Shown here: one piece after another, positions 28,822 through 38,537 of the stretch
Numbering within the stretch: the stretch's first letter is position 1
Layout of the letters: each line of letters starts with the position of its first letter
From: Gracilaria gracilis
Lineage: Eukaryota > Rhodophyta > Florideophyceae > Gracilariales > Gracilariaceae
Length of the DNA stretch: 64,000 nucleotides
Direction: 5' to 3'
Assembly: GCA_030374805.1 (NCBI GenBank)
Contig: JARGSG010000183.1
Span: 1,364,001 to 1,428,000 of the forward strand
The notes under the pieces: generated by a model
Databases searched by the model: none
Told to the model about the DNA's origin: nothing
What the model saw: only the letters and a program-made list of their open reading frames with translations
Translations under genes and position numbers: made by a program

Positions 28822-30093
28822 TCATTCATCCGAGCAGTCCATCATGTAATCCGTCCTTGGTACATTAGCCGAAATAGCCGAGAACTTGTCTGAAGCAAAC
28901 TTGCGCTTCACCGCCGTAAGCTTGTTAGTGCCACCCACGTCACGTTCGTTTTCCAGAAGCCGAACCATCTCCGCTTCACACTCCGCTATGTCGCGCTCAG
29001 TCCATCCTCCGCTGTGAAACTTCATCGATCGGTCCCACGGCAGCGCCACGCGACACAGTCGCGCAGACAGCCGGCACGCCGCAGCCGCGCGCACGCTGGG
29101 ACGAAACTCCAGCATGGCGCTATCCTGCAACGCCAGCTCGATCAAGTAGTGTGTCAAGTGGCCATGAGCCGCCAGATGCGTGCCGCATATCGCCCTTGCC
29201 GCGCTCAGGCAGCGCCGCATGAAAGTAAGCGACGACGGTACCGTCACATCAAAGTTGAGTGCGTTCAGAATGAACGCCTCCATCGACAGGATCTCGTCCT
29301 TTGTGTACGCCTTGTCTGATATGTACACGAAATCGCCCACCTCGGGCGCGTAGATTTCTTCGTACTTGGTGGCAATGTACATGGCAGTGACGCCCACCAG
29401 CTGAAGCTTGCGACGCACCACCTGTGTGACCTCCAGAAAACGGTCGATGATGTTGACGGTGAGATGCAGCGTCTCCGGCTCCAGCTTGAACTTTTGGTGC
29501 ACGTCCACGAGCCAGTCGATGAGTATTGCGCGCATGCGCACGGTAATGTCTGCCTGGCGCGTCATATACGTAGGGTCGGGCATGAACTTGGTCTCCACGT
29601 GCACAAAGTTGGCGTGAATCTCACACGCGTACTCAGCTGAATACAGATGATCCACAGCATGCTGAGCGTCGATATCCAGCACACTGGACGGAACGGTGAG
29701 CACAGGGTGCAAAAGCGGCGCACACGATGTGATAGCGGCGTGCTCGATGGGAAAATGCAGCTTACAAGACACGGCAGCAGCGGCGGCAGCTGCGCGCGCA
29801 ACGGCGTTGGCAGCGTTGCCGGCATGTCGCGCTTGGCGCGCGGAGAGGCGGGCGCGCGGCGCGGTGGCGCCTGTGGACATGGGCGAGAGAGAGGGGTCAG
29901 CGGAAAGGGCGGCGGTGGCCTTTGCGGCGCGGCGGGCGGCAATGACGCCGACATTCTTGGAGGCGGCGGCGGTACGACGCGGCTTGGCGACGTTGACGCT
30001 GGGCTTGAGGGGAAGCGGCTCGTTGTGGGGGAGGTTGGTGATATCGCCGAGGGCGCGCTTGTCGGCGCGGGTTGGGAAGCGTGCTGTGCTCAT
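28822..30093 (-). CDS. B-type mitotic cyclin
   Basis: The product has 423 residues and an ATG at 30093. It activates a cyclin-dependent kinase for mitosis. The N-terminus has a destruction-box-like KRALGDITN at 12-20, in which the usual first Arg of RxxLxxIxN is Lys. A basic, Ala-rich linker with several Ser-Pro sites follows. The N-terminal cyclin box runs from about 160 to 285 with the signature MRAILIDWLVDVH (187-199), LHLTVNIIDRFLE and YIATKYEEIYAPEVGDFVYISD. The C-terminal box ends near 390 with an HSGGWTERDIAECEAEM helix. The box sequence is closer to B than A type, though red-alga-like lineages blur this. It is divergent from the gene at 31657 across a 1.56-kb GC-rich region. Confidence 0.92.
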   Translation of the reverse strand: MSTARFPTRADKRALGDITNLPHNEPLPLKPSVNVAKPRRTAAASKNVGVIAARRAAKATAALSADPSLSPMSTGATAPRARLSARQARHAGNAANAVARAAAAAAAVSCKLHFPIEHAAITSCAPLLHPVLTVPSSVLDIDAQHAVDHLYSAEYACEIHANFVHVETKFMPDPTYMTRQADITVRMRAILIDWLVDVHQKFKLEPETLHLTVNIIDRFLEVTQVVRRKLQLVGVTAMYIATKYEEIYAPEVGDFVYISDKAYTKDEILSMEAFILNALNFDVTVPSSLTFMRRCLSAARAICGTHLAAHGHLTHYLIELALQDSAMLEFRPSVRAAAACRLSARLCRVALPWDRSMKFHSGGWTERDIAECEAEMVRLLENERDVGGTNKLTAVKRKFASDKFSAISANVPRTDYMMDCSDE

Positions 30094-31656
30094 GGCGCGA
30101 GGGAGCCGCGAGTAGAGAGGGGGGGGGGGGAGGTTGAGGGGGGTTAGAGTTGGAGGAGAAGGAGAAGTGAGGGAATGGGACGTGGGTGGATGGGGGTGGT
30201 GGATGTGGGGAGGGGGGAGGGGGAGAATGGGGGACGGGGGCGGGTGGAGGGGGGGTTAAGAGGCGGGGGGAAGTGGGGTGCAGTTGGGAGCGGTTACGGA
30301 TTGGAATGGGTAGGAAAGGGGACGGGGTGAGCGAGGGCGGCGATGCGCGTGATGGGGGGGGGGGGGGGGGGGGGGGGGGGGATGTGGCGGCTGGGGGGGG
30401 CGCGGGGGGGGGGGGGGGGGGGGGGGGATGCACGTCGGCTACGAGAGCGCGCAGCGGCGGATTGCGCGCGCGACGATGAGAGCAGGTCAGAGTGACCGTT
30501 TCATGACAAATGGTGGCAGGCGCCACACGTGCCGTGAACGGGTACCAAAGCGGCGAGCGCGCGCCGCGCACACGCCGTGCACGCGCGCGCCACGCGCGCC
30601 GCTCAGTGCTCCAAACGGCGCGCACAGTTGTGCACGTGGCCAGCGGCGGCGCGCCTCCCGCCCTTTTCGCGCGCACAACGGCACGATTTTGCGCGCGCGC
30701 AGACCGTTGCTGCGCGCGGCGCGCGGCGCGCGCGCGAACGGCTGCCGCGAGCACAGCTCTGATTCGAGCAGCGCGCGCACACGTGGGCGCGTGTCGACGC
30801 CGCACTGCGTGGACACGTTGCGCGGCAGTGCGCCTGCCGCGCGCGGTTTTTAATCAGTTTTTGGCGCTGTTGCTGCACGTGCGACCTGCTTCGCGCCGCG
30901 TTTGAGCCACACAGCAGCGGCGCTCGCATTCAATTTTCCAAATTTGCGCCCGCGCGCGTCGCCGCCGGCGCGCCTTCCGCGCCTTACACACTGGCGCTCA
31001 GCTGACGTACTCGCTCTAACATTAGAACCGCCGCATCTCTCGTATCTCCGCGCGCCTACTGTGCGCACCCCTCCCCACCCCCGCCGTCTTCCCGACGGCG
31101 CCGCAGAGTTGATAAAGCCGTCCAGCCAGAGTGACCGCCGTCGCTTCGCGCCCGTCTTCTCTTCGCCACCGCCGCGTCCGCAACACCACTGCCACCGCCT
31201 CGCCGCCGATCACGCTCCCCGTCCGGCAGCGCGCGCTCGTTCGCGCCGCTGCGCCGTGCAACGCCATTCCACCATCATGCCGTTGTGGCGCGCCAGCGTC
31301 GCCGTGCCCCGCCGGCCGCCGCCCACTGGACTGCGCCGCTGCCTCGGTGCCACGCGCGCTGTCTCGCAGCCCACCCAGCGCCAGCAGCGCGTGCGCGCGT
31401 AGTGCCTGACGTTCCACGTTGCACACGTGCGCACAGCGCACCACCCACCGCGCTGTCCACCGCGCCCGCCTGACGCTCAAGCGCTCTCCTCGCCCGACAC
31501 TTCACACTCACCGCCACCAGACCGTTATTGTGCCAGCACCAACCCCGCCGCTCGTCGTGCCCGACGCCCATCCCGCCAAGCTCTCTCCCCCCTCTCGCTT
31601 TGTCGCCGCCTTGCTAGTGTTGGTTGAGAAACAGAGCGCTGCTAGACCTATAATAC
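30094..31656. promoter_or_regulatory. Divergent GC-rich promoter between cyclin B and hemerythrin-like gene
   Basis: This 1.56-kb interval has very high GC and no believable gene. It contains TTTGGCGC at 30860-30867, an exact E2F-type consensus, and looser TTTTCGCGC and TTTTGCGC strings near 30663-30690. E2F control would suit a cyclin, but these strings arise easily in such DNA, so this is inference. Confidence 0.35.
30354..30427 (+). repeat. Homopolymer G tracts
   Basis: Runs of about 28 G (30354-30381) and 24 G (30404-30427), with an 8-G run between. They lie 260-335 bases upstream of the cyclin ATG, C-rich on the cyclin sense strand. Such DNA can form G-quadruplexes and is hard to assemble exactly. 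Confidence 0.95.
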
Positions 31657-32748
31657 ATGGCCGCTGCTTCGTCGCAACCGGCCTTCCCGCCAATCCATTT
31701 ACACTGCGCCTCCGCGCCGGACCACTCGCTGTCGCCCGATGCCGAGATGGAGCGCGCCAAGGTGGTGATGGCCTCCTCCACCAGGATGCCGGCCGTGGCG
31801 TATTTCGGCGCCCGCTACGGCCACAAGTGGCACGTTGACATAGTAGCGCTCCCGCACAACGCTATTCGACGGCAGCTATTCGACGCGTTCATAATGTCCA
31901 ACGCGCTTGGAAAGCTGCAACTGGACGTTGCCGACGCCGACCTTGCCAGGGTTTACGCGTGGTTGGGCACGCTGGAGTCGTTTGTGCGCGCTGTGTTTAA
32001 TGCGGAGGCGCGCTTTGTTTTCCCTTTAATCGATGCTAATGTGCAAAAGGCTACCACTTCGGACGGAAAGGCGGTGTACCTACCCGAGCTTATATCCGTT
32101 CGCGGTCGAGTGAATGCGCAGCAGCGCATCTTTGAATTGTTGGCCACCGCTAGGAAGACGAGGGACGTTGCCACTGGAGAGACTGTTGCGAAGATTAACG
32201 CGTTGCGATACGCGCTAGACCAGTTTGGTGCCAATGTGTTGGACTACTTTGCGGCCATTGAACGATTTGCTCCCAAGCTGTTTAAGAAGGCTTTGCGAAA
32301 TGGTCAGCGTCAGCAACATAAGGTTGAGAACAAGATGTTTGACTTTGTGCATCGACATGAACAGGGGTCCATGTTGGCCGCGTTGCTTATGCAATGCATT
32401 GAAAGTCGTAGCACTAGACAACAGTTTGTGGAACGCAACGTGAAGAAGAGACAGCGTGCACAGTTGATGGTGGATGTGAAACGCGTTGAGAACACGCACA
32501 TGAGGCTTGCGGCTGCGTTTGATGAAGCGGCGGCCAACTATGAAAAGCGTTTCAACGTGAGCAAGTTCTTACAGCATTATGATGCGCAGGGAGATAGCAA
32601 GCTGACGTTGGCTATGTTGGGAGAAAACGATATTAACGCCGAGAGTGCGCAGGTTATTGTGCACAACAAATCGCCTCTGGACGATGACGATTCTTCACGT
32701 GGCGTTGCGCTGGATGATGACGTTCTGGAAGTGTATACAGAGCAATGA
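31657..32748 (+). CDS. Helical protein with a hemerythrin-like region
   Basis: The product has 363 residues with an ATG at 31657. The sequence is almost entirely helical. Residues 52-128 resemble a hemerythrin/HHE start: GHKWHVDIVALPHNAIRRQL (H56, H59, H67). The AWLGTLESFVRAVFNAEARFVFPLID stretch (101-126) follows, in which the family's HxxxE before FP appears as V113 and E117. So some but not all metal ligands seem present. Residues 150-310 continue as charged helices, possibly a second bundle or coiled coil. The acidic tail is DDDDSSRGVALDDDVLE. No signal peptide. Hemerythrin-like metal binding is inference; an unrelated four-helix fold or BAR-like protein is possible. It shares its promoter region with cyclin B. 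Confidence 0.6.
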   Translation: MAAASSQPAFPPIHLHCASAPDHSLSPDAEMERAKVVMASSTRMPAVAYFGARYGHKWHVDIVALPHNAIRRQLFDAFIMSNALGKLQLDVADADLARVYAWLGTLESFVRAVFNAEARFVFPLIDANVQKATTSDGKAVYLPELISVRGRVNAQQRIFELLATARKTRDVATGETVAKINALRYALDQFGANVLDYFAAIERFAPKLFKKALRNGQRQQHKVENKMFDFVHRHEQGSMLAALLMQCIESRSTRQQFVERNVKKRQRAQLMVDVKRVENTHMRLAAAFDEAAANYEKRFNVSKFLQHYDAQGDSKLTLAMLGENDINAESAQVIVHNKSPLDDDDSSRGVALDDDVLEVYTEQ

Positions 32749-33899
32749 GCTCTCTTTCTACATATATATGTACTAGTAGATAGTGCACGTGCCAACTTAT
32801 CAACCTGTCGACAGTTGTAACGCCTTTTTCATATCGTACGTGACCACCATTTCTTTCTTGCCGCAGCGGTGGCGTTTCTACAGCTGCTTCCTTCTACTTT
32901 TCTTTTTTTCGACTGTCTGTCACTCCGGTTGCATTCATTTGTACAGAGAGCTTCTACCTTGCATGCTTGCGTATCTGCTGCTCTTTCTTCATTCCGCTCT
33001 ATCCCCGAGAACGCTGCTTCTCGAATGCACGCTCGTATTCGTGTTGGTCGGTGGAGCGGACGTTTTTCGTGCGTGAAGCTTGTTGGCTCAGTTGGCTGTA
33101 AACGCACAAACCTTTGTCCATCCTCGTACAGTACGTGTATATATACATAACTGGTACACTAATTGCCCAGTCTCCATTCTCTCTCTCTGTTTATCACATA
33201 TCTGATATCATATCACGCTTTGGTGTAGCATGGAAAGAGAGAGCGTGGCCCATCTATGTAGCTAGTGACCCGCACTGGGCGCCACTTTGGCCGCTCCAGC
33301 TCACAGACATGCGTGTATCCAGCAACATCCCCCGTGTAAACGCGAGCTGCACTTTTAGCTAACGCAGAAATCGTTTGTTAACTTTACACTGTCTGGCCAG
33401 GCAATATGAAAAGCATTTTTGGGTATCGAGACACAAATTCAGGGCAGCATCAAAGCTTCCATTGTAGCGCTAGAGTTAACCTTACGCTTGGAGCCGCTTC
33501 TCAACAATCTTTACCGCTGGGCAGCGGTGCGAGTTTTTGGTTTGTCCACAGCGCGCAAACTGTTCTGAAGCGGCTGGCCTTCGGGCCAGAAGCGACCACG
33601 CGCTCGCCCCCGCCGAAGAGCTCCTGTAGATAAACCTTTAGTGTCAAGTGCAGTGAGCCAATATCGTAATCTATCGATAGTAACCTTAGGGCTTGGCTTT
33701 ACACCGTTTCCCTTGCTCGCGCTCCACAGCATCTCCAACACTTTCTCTGCACCACGGACGTTGACAACAATAATACATATTACTAGAGTGTATTCAGTTG
33801 ATTGATAAGTACAACAAAAGTGGCCTCACAACAAGTTAAAACGAAAACAAAGCTACAACATATTAAAGTGTTTCTAATTCTATTACTGCCGCTGCTTCT
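32749..33899. other. 3' flanks of convergent genes
   Basis: About 1.15 kb between the helical protein and the sulfotransferase. It is pyrimidine-rich at 32860-32930 and carries TAGTAGATAG and CTGTAGATAAAC strings near the two gene ends. No gene seen. Confidence 0.5.
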
Positions 33900-35609
33900 C
33901 TACATACCGATACTATCTTCATCGTTCTCTTCTACTAAATGACGACACTCCAATTTCCTCACCATCTCATGGAACATCTTAACGCTCTCCTTATAAATAG
34001 CAAGGTCCACCTTTTCTACTTGCTTGAACTCTCTCCGTTGCTCTTCCGACATCCTCTCCCATACAATCTTCGCCGTCAGAGGGTATGACCCAGTGTTCAT
34101 GCGTTCCCGGCTCTGGTCAAACACATCAAGACCGCTCATATTCTGGATTCCTCGCGCTTTGCTAAAGGCTGCCACCGACTTTCTCAACATGCAAAGAGAA
34201 GCTTTCTCTTGTGTTTGCAGCCCAATAAATACAAACTTTTGCCGAAGTCGTCGGATGGAATTGAATACAGTCTCACCAGCCTTTTCTTCGGCAACCACAA
34301 AAGTATAAGCCGAATACCCACTGAAGCCGTCAGAACACAAGCGACTGGCGTAGTAATTGGGACCAGCATCTCGCACTAATGGTGAGTCAGGCATGTGCTT
34401 GCCAAGTAAAAAGGGAATCAGCTCTTCAAGAGCAATAGACTCCTCCTTCTTTCCCGCATTTCGCACGAAAAAGTGGTGAAAGAAAGAAATCTTTCTATGC
34501 AGCGGATGTCTCATCACGGTGAAGTATCGCAAATCGCGCTTCGGTACCCAATACTCGGCCCCTTTTTCCCAGTACTGATGGCCGACAATAAGATCAATCT
34601 CGTTCCGTTGCTGTTCTGACAGCTGTTCCATTCTTCCCCAGTCGCAAGACCATTCAGCTTCGGTACCCAGAGCCGGACGAGCCGGACCCGAGTTATGGCA
34701 AGTGTCCAAAATATTTACTGCTTTGCCGTTGGCGGCAATCTTGTCTTCGCGGCTGAAGAAATCCCAAATGCGTTCCTTGAACGACACTCCGCCGGTCTTG
34801 TGCAGGTGAAAGTAGTTGAGCGCTGTAGTTTGATCAAAGTTAGAAAAGTCAGCGGCGTCTCGCGTAGTTTGGCTGGCGAGCAGGGCTTCTCGGGCGGCGT
34901 TTTCCACCGTGAGGTGGAAGGAGGGCTGCTGCTGTTGCTGTTTATCATGGATTGGTGGCGTTTTTGATTGTTCATGCTTGGTTTCTTTTTGTTGTTGTTC
35001 CTGCGGCGGCTGTGCTTCGGCTGGTTGAGGTTGTTGAGGTTCGGGCGCTTCTGTTTGATTTTGTTGGACTTGAGTGTGATTCCTCTGCTCGGGGGCTTCG
35101 TCGGGGGCGGCATCCGGAGCAGATTGGGATTGTTGTACCTGCGCAATAGTTGATGGGTCGTTTTGGTGTTTTTGATGTGATTCAACGGAGGGAGAGGTGT
35201 CCGAAGGTTGAGAAGAGGCGTTATGGAGTGTGTGGACGGCAAGCGGGTCCGATTGCGGGGTGCGATATTGACGGGAGAGATTATGGGCGTGATGTAAAGC
35301 AGCAATTGACGTGTCTGACACAAGCGTAGCAGCCGGCTGTGGGATGGTGCCAGATATTGGGACGACGACGTTCCACGCAGATTGAACGGAGGTGGCGTGC
35401 AGCACATCGAGGGTGAAGAAGGTGAAGGCGCAAAACAGGAGGGCGAATGCGGATCGAAAAGCACTGCCAAGCGGGCACAATAGCTTTCCGAACGGCTTTG
35501 GGCGGCGGTGCGAGACGACGATGGACGGCGGATACAATGGTAACGACAGCAAATTTCGAGAGCGCGAATGACTGTGTCGGATTGCAGAACGATTGGTAGC
35601 AACACTCAT
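33900..35609 (-). CDS. Golgi carbohydrate sulfotransferase, type II membrane
   Basis: The product has 569 residues from the ATG at 35609. The frame stays open to 36299, but the extra Arg-rich part looks like leader DNA. It has a short basic cytoplasmic tail, one membrane anchor at about 48-70 (AFRSAFALLFCAFTFFTLDVL), and a Gln/Pro-rich stem (about 120-235). The catalytic domain spans 262-560. The PAPS 5'-phosphosulfate site is HLHKTGGVSFKERI (268-281), with K271. The 3'-phosphate site is VMRHPLHRKISF (365-376), with R367 and S375. The domain resembles 2-O/6-O glycan sulfotransferases. A lumenal enzyme adding sulfate to polysaccharide, such as matrix galactan in a red alga, is the likely role. 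The exact sugar cannot be told. Confidence 0.85.
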   Translation of the reverse strand: MSVATNRSAIRHSHSRSRNLLSLPLYPPSIVVSHRRPKPFGKLLCPLGSAFRSAFALLFCAFTFFTLDVLHATSVQSAWNVVVPISGTIPQPAATLVSDTSIAALHHAHNLSRQYRTPQSDPLAVHTLHNASSQPSDTSPSVESHQKHQNDPSTIAQVQQSQSAPDAAPDEAPEQRNHTQVQQNQTEAPEPQQPQPAEAQPPQEQQQKETKHEQSKTPPIHDKQQQQQPSFHLTVENAAREALLASQTTRDAADFSNFDQTTALNYFHLHKTGGVSFKERIWDFFSREDKIAANGKAVNILDTCHNSGPARPALGTEAEWSCDWGRMEQLSEQQRNEIDLIVGHQYWEKGAEYWVPKRDLRYFTVMRHPLHRKISFFHHFFVRNAGKKEESIALEELIPFLLGKHMPDSPLVRDAGPNYYASRLCSDGFSGYSAYTFVVAEEKAGETVFNSIRRLRQKFVFIGLQTQEKASLCMLRKSVAAFSKARGIQNMSGLDVFDQSRERMNTGSYPLTAKIVWERMSEEQRREFKQVEKVDLAIYKESVKMFHEMVRKLECRHLVEENDEDSIGM

Positions 35610-36196
35610 GGCGATACGGAACTCTCGATGAGCAGCGCGAAGGGGGGAAACCGCACGAAGAAGAGCAACAACAGCAAAACAGCAGAGCTTGCGCGAACAA
35701 GAGCAAGAGAAGAAAGAAAGTACCGCAAATGACGCGATAGTACGGCGCTCGGGAAACCGACTGCCGCGTTTTGAGCGCGGCGGTTGTGCACGTTGCGCAT
35801 GATGCGCATGGCGCACGCGCGCGCGTGCGCGTGCGCGCGCGCCACGCGTACGTGCACGCAGATCAGAATTGACGTCATGCTGCGCGCGTTGTTTACAGAG
35901 GCGGCGCGTGGCATACTGTAACTTGTTATTATTACAGTATTTGTGCGAAATTTTATTGGAAGCGACGCAGCAGCCGTTTCCAAATGGCGCGCTTGCGGTC
36001 GCTGTGCAGCACTGGCGCACGCGTGCAACGGGCCAACGCGGCGGCGGCACGTGTTCGGGGCGCGCTGTTCGGGGGGCGCCGTTCGGCGCGCCCCGTTCGG
36101 CGCGGTCGTCGTCGCGGCCGTTCGTGCTTTGTTTGCGGCTGTCATCACCTCCGTCGCCACAGCTCTGTAAACGAATCGGTGCTTTGTGTACAGTAT
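35610..36196. other. Promoter/leader of the sulfotransferase gene
   Basis: GC-rich DNA with a run of alternating GCGCGTGC at 35815-35850. Frames on both strands are open by composition only. Confidence 0.4.
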
Positions 36197-37279
36197 TCAG
36201 CGTCGCAGCATCACGGCGATTGACGCGCCGCGCGCGTTGAGCAGCTGTTTCAAGTGATGCAGCGTCGTCCATTCGTCGTTGAGCAGCGCGCCGTCGCAAA
36301 GCAGCCGCATTCTGACGGCAGCCGCATCGTCAAGCAGCAGCCTGACGGCGCCGTGCGGCGCGACTCTCAGCGCGGAAACGTCCATCTTGAGCCGCTGCGT
36401 CACGCACAGCGCCGCCGCGTCCTTGGCGCAGCGCTGCACGCGCTCCACCACCACGCGCACGCCGCGCTCTCGCAGCCGCACGTCGTGCACCGCCGCCGTC
36501 GCGCAGCGCTGCGTGTGCAACCACGCCACCGCGCTCGCCTCTAGCCGCGAGCGCAGCCGCGCTTCCAACAGCCTCACCACCGCCTGCGCGTATGGCGCGC
36601 GCGCGTCGTCGCCGCCGCTGCCGCCGCCGCCAATCTCGCCTTGTTTGCGGCTACTTTTCGGCCATTTCAGCCGCGGCCGTACACGTTGCCGCGCCGCCAC
36701 GTGCATGCGCCCGCTGCTGTCGACGACGGCCGCGCTGCTGCGCGCCGGAGCCGCCGCCGCCGCGTGCGTCGCCGCGCCGTCGCGCGCTCGCGCCGTTTGC
36801 CTCACGGCGGCGTGCTGCGGCTGCGCGCGCGCATCCACGCGCGCCGCCGCGGGCACCGGCTTGCGGTTGCGCGGCGCGGCGGCGCGCTGTCGACTGAACA
36901 CGGAGCGGCTGAGATCGCTTGCCAGTCGGTCGCGTATTCGCTTATCAAACGCCCATTTCTGCGCGGTGTCCACCAGCTGCACGGCCTGCGTCATGGCCAA
37001 CGGCAGCACCAGCGGCAGCAGCAGCACCATCAGAATGGCCACCAGGTATATCATGCCCGAGCGGAATATGGCGTATCGGCGCGAGGAGGTTGTGCTCGAC
37101 GTTCCTGTGTGCGAGCTGCGCTTCTGCGACCACTCCGAGTGGCAGCGCGAGCGCGCGCTTTCCGGCGCCGCTGGCGTCGGGTACAGCAGCGCTGATGTGT
37201 GCCGGCTGAGGATTTGCAGAGGCGCTATTGTGCGCGGAAGGGACGCGCTCTTTTTCGGGTCGCCAAAGTGAAGCTTCAT
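36197..37279 (-). CDS. Single-pass membrane orphan of 360 residues
   Basis: An ATG at 37279 starts a frame with a basic Ser-rich N-terminus. One strong membrane segment lies at about 76-100 (MIYLVAILMVLLLPLVLPLA). A very basic Ala/Arg low-complexity linker with a GGGGSGG stretch follows to about 230. The C-terminal 130 residues alternate strand-like hydrophobics (VRLRERGVRVVVERVQRC, ALRVAPHGAVRLLLDD). I recognise no family. The membrane helix and C-terminal domain argue that it is real, although GC-rich DNA here keeps all frames open. Function unknown. Confidence 0.5.
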   Translation of the reverse strand: MKLHFGDPKKSASLPRTIAPLQILSRHTSALLYPTPAAPESARSRCHSEWSQKRSSHTGTSSTTSSRRYAIFRSGMIYLVAILMVLLLPLVLPLAMTQAVQLVDTAQKWAFDKRIRDRLASDLSRSVFSRQRAAAPRNRKPVPAAARVDARAQPQHAAVRQTARARDGAATHAAAAAPARSSAAVVDSSGRMHVAARQRVRPRLKWPKSSRKQGEIGGGGSGGDDARAPYAQAVVRLLEARLRSRLEASAVAWLHTQRCATAAVHDVRLRERGVRVVVERVQRCAKDAAALCVTQRLKMDVSALRVAPHGAVRLLLDDAAAVRMRLLCDGALLNDEWTTLHHLKQLLNARGASIAVMLRR

Positions 37280-37751
37280 GGCTCCGTTTTCAGCAGTGGA
37301 GCACGCGGTTCATATAACTAACCAAGTTACACGGTTACAGAGCGCTGCTTGTGCTGCGTGCGTCAGTTTTCACGTGGCTGCGATTCCAAAGGAAGTTTGT
37401 GGTGCCACAAACTGTGCCGAGTATCTTAGTTTAGTTTAGCGCCGCACTGTCTGCAGTTTGCTGTCATGTTTAATTTGAACGAGGCGCCCAAGGCGACGTG
37501 GCCGTGTGCAGTAACTTTTTTATATACGCTATCATTGAACAGACGGCGAAGATGCAACGCAAGTGTGCGGCGCCAAGTTGAACCAACTGCCAACTTTGAA
37601 CGTCGGTATCTTCATTTCTTTACACAAAACCATCAGTTTGAATTTGAAATCAGCTCATCTTGATCAGGTGCTTTCTACGCAGCCAACTTGAAACACAAGG
37701 CTCACGACCCGAGGTCGCATACATACATTATCTTAGATACACACATTTGCT
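37280..37751. other. Intergenic between two minus-strand genes
   Basis: AT-richer than its surroundings, with TATATACG near 37522 on the plus strand. No gene seen. Confidence 0.45.
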
Positions 37752-38537
37752 TTAACGCTGGCGCCCATTTTGCACCGAAAAGTCGCGCGAGTTTCCAGGG
37801 TTGCTGGCCTCGAACGTCACGTCGCTGTTCACATCCGGCGCCGACCGCGACGGCTGCGCGCCTCCCGCAGCCTGAGTGGGCGTACGTGCTGGCGCCGCAG
37901 CCGGAGCAGGCGCCCTTGCTGGAGCCGGCGCCGACGGCGGCGCCGACGGCGGCGGCGGCGCCGCCCTTGCCGGCGAGACGGCACTGCCGGAGCCGCCTTC
38001 ATGTCCAAACTGATAGTTTCGTCCAAACAGCTGCGTGGCCCACCAGCGTCCGCTGCGGTCAAACGCAATGCCCACGCCGCAGTGCGTGTGCGAACGCGAC
38101 ATCATGTTGTGGAAGTGCGGCGCACTCCTCACCCATTGTTCATGCGCGTCCCACGACGCGTCGCTGGAGCGCGGCGACGACATGGCGATGTTCTCGGCGG
38201 ACACTGGCAGCCAGTGCGAGCCGACGTACCCGCCCAGTCCGCGCAGGTTCTGGTGGCGGAACACGCGCGTGGACGCCATCCAGTTGGAGTGGCGCGCGCC
38301 CAGCCGCGTGAGCAGCGCGCTGAAGTAGAGCGGGTGCACGCCGCGCGAGGCGCGCATCTGGTTGGCGTATCTGCAGCCGCGTTCGCTGTAGGTGTACACC
38401 CACTGCTGACGGGCGCTGACGTTCATGTGCGCCACGCGGCTGAGGTTCGTGCCGGCGCTGGCGTTCACGACGGGCGCGTGCAGGAGAACGACGCCCAAGG
38501 TGAGCGCTATGAGCACGCTGTGGGTGGGAGAAGTCAT
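37752..38537 (-). CDS. Secreted CAP/SCP-domain protein
   Basis: The product has 261 residues and an ATG at 38537. It has a signal peptide (SVLIALTLGVVLLHAPVVNASA). The CAP domain spans about 50-175. It shows NQMRASRGVHPLYFSALLTRLGARHSNWMAS, then the SAENIAMSS loop, then HEQWVRSAPHFHNMMSRSHTHCGVGIAF, matching the YkwD-like type with the His and Glu cavity residues. A Pro/Ala tail (about 185-225) and an Asn/Ser-rich end follow, which may attach to cell wall. CAP proteins are secreted and bind lipids or act in walls and defence; the partner here is unknown. Confidence 0.85.
   Translation of the reverse strand: MTSPTHSVLIALTLGVVLLHAPVVNASAGTNLSRVAHMNVSARQQWVYTYSERGCRYANQMRASRGVHPLYFSALLTRLGARHSNWMASTRVFRHQNLRGLGGYVGSHWLPVSAENIAMSSPRSSDASWDAHEQWVRSAPHFHNMMSRSHTHCGVGIAFDRSGRWWATQLFGRNYQFGHEGGSGSAVSPARAAPPPPSAPPSAPAPARAPAPAAAPARTPTQAAGGAQPSRSAPDVNSDVTFEASNPGNSRDFSVQNGRQR

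Noticed and set aside
29897-30805. Minus-strand Pro-rich frame of 302 codons
   Set aside because: Created by G tracts and GC bias, and overlaps the cyclin gene in another frame.
35610-36299. N-terminal extension of the sulfotransferase
   Set aside because: Arg-rich sequence from GC-rich leader DNA; the ATG at 35609 gives the usual short cytoplasmic tail before the membrane anchor.
36254-37271. Plus-strand frames opposite the 360-residue membrane orphan
   Set aside because: Composition-driven Ala/Arg/Ser frames; the minus frame has a membrane helix and a plausible start, so it was preferred.
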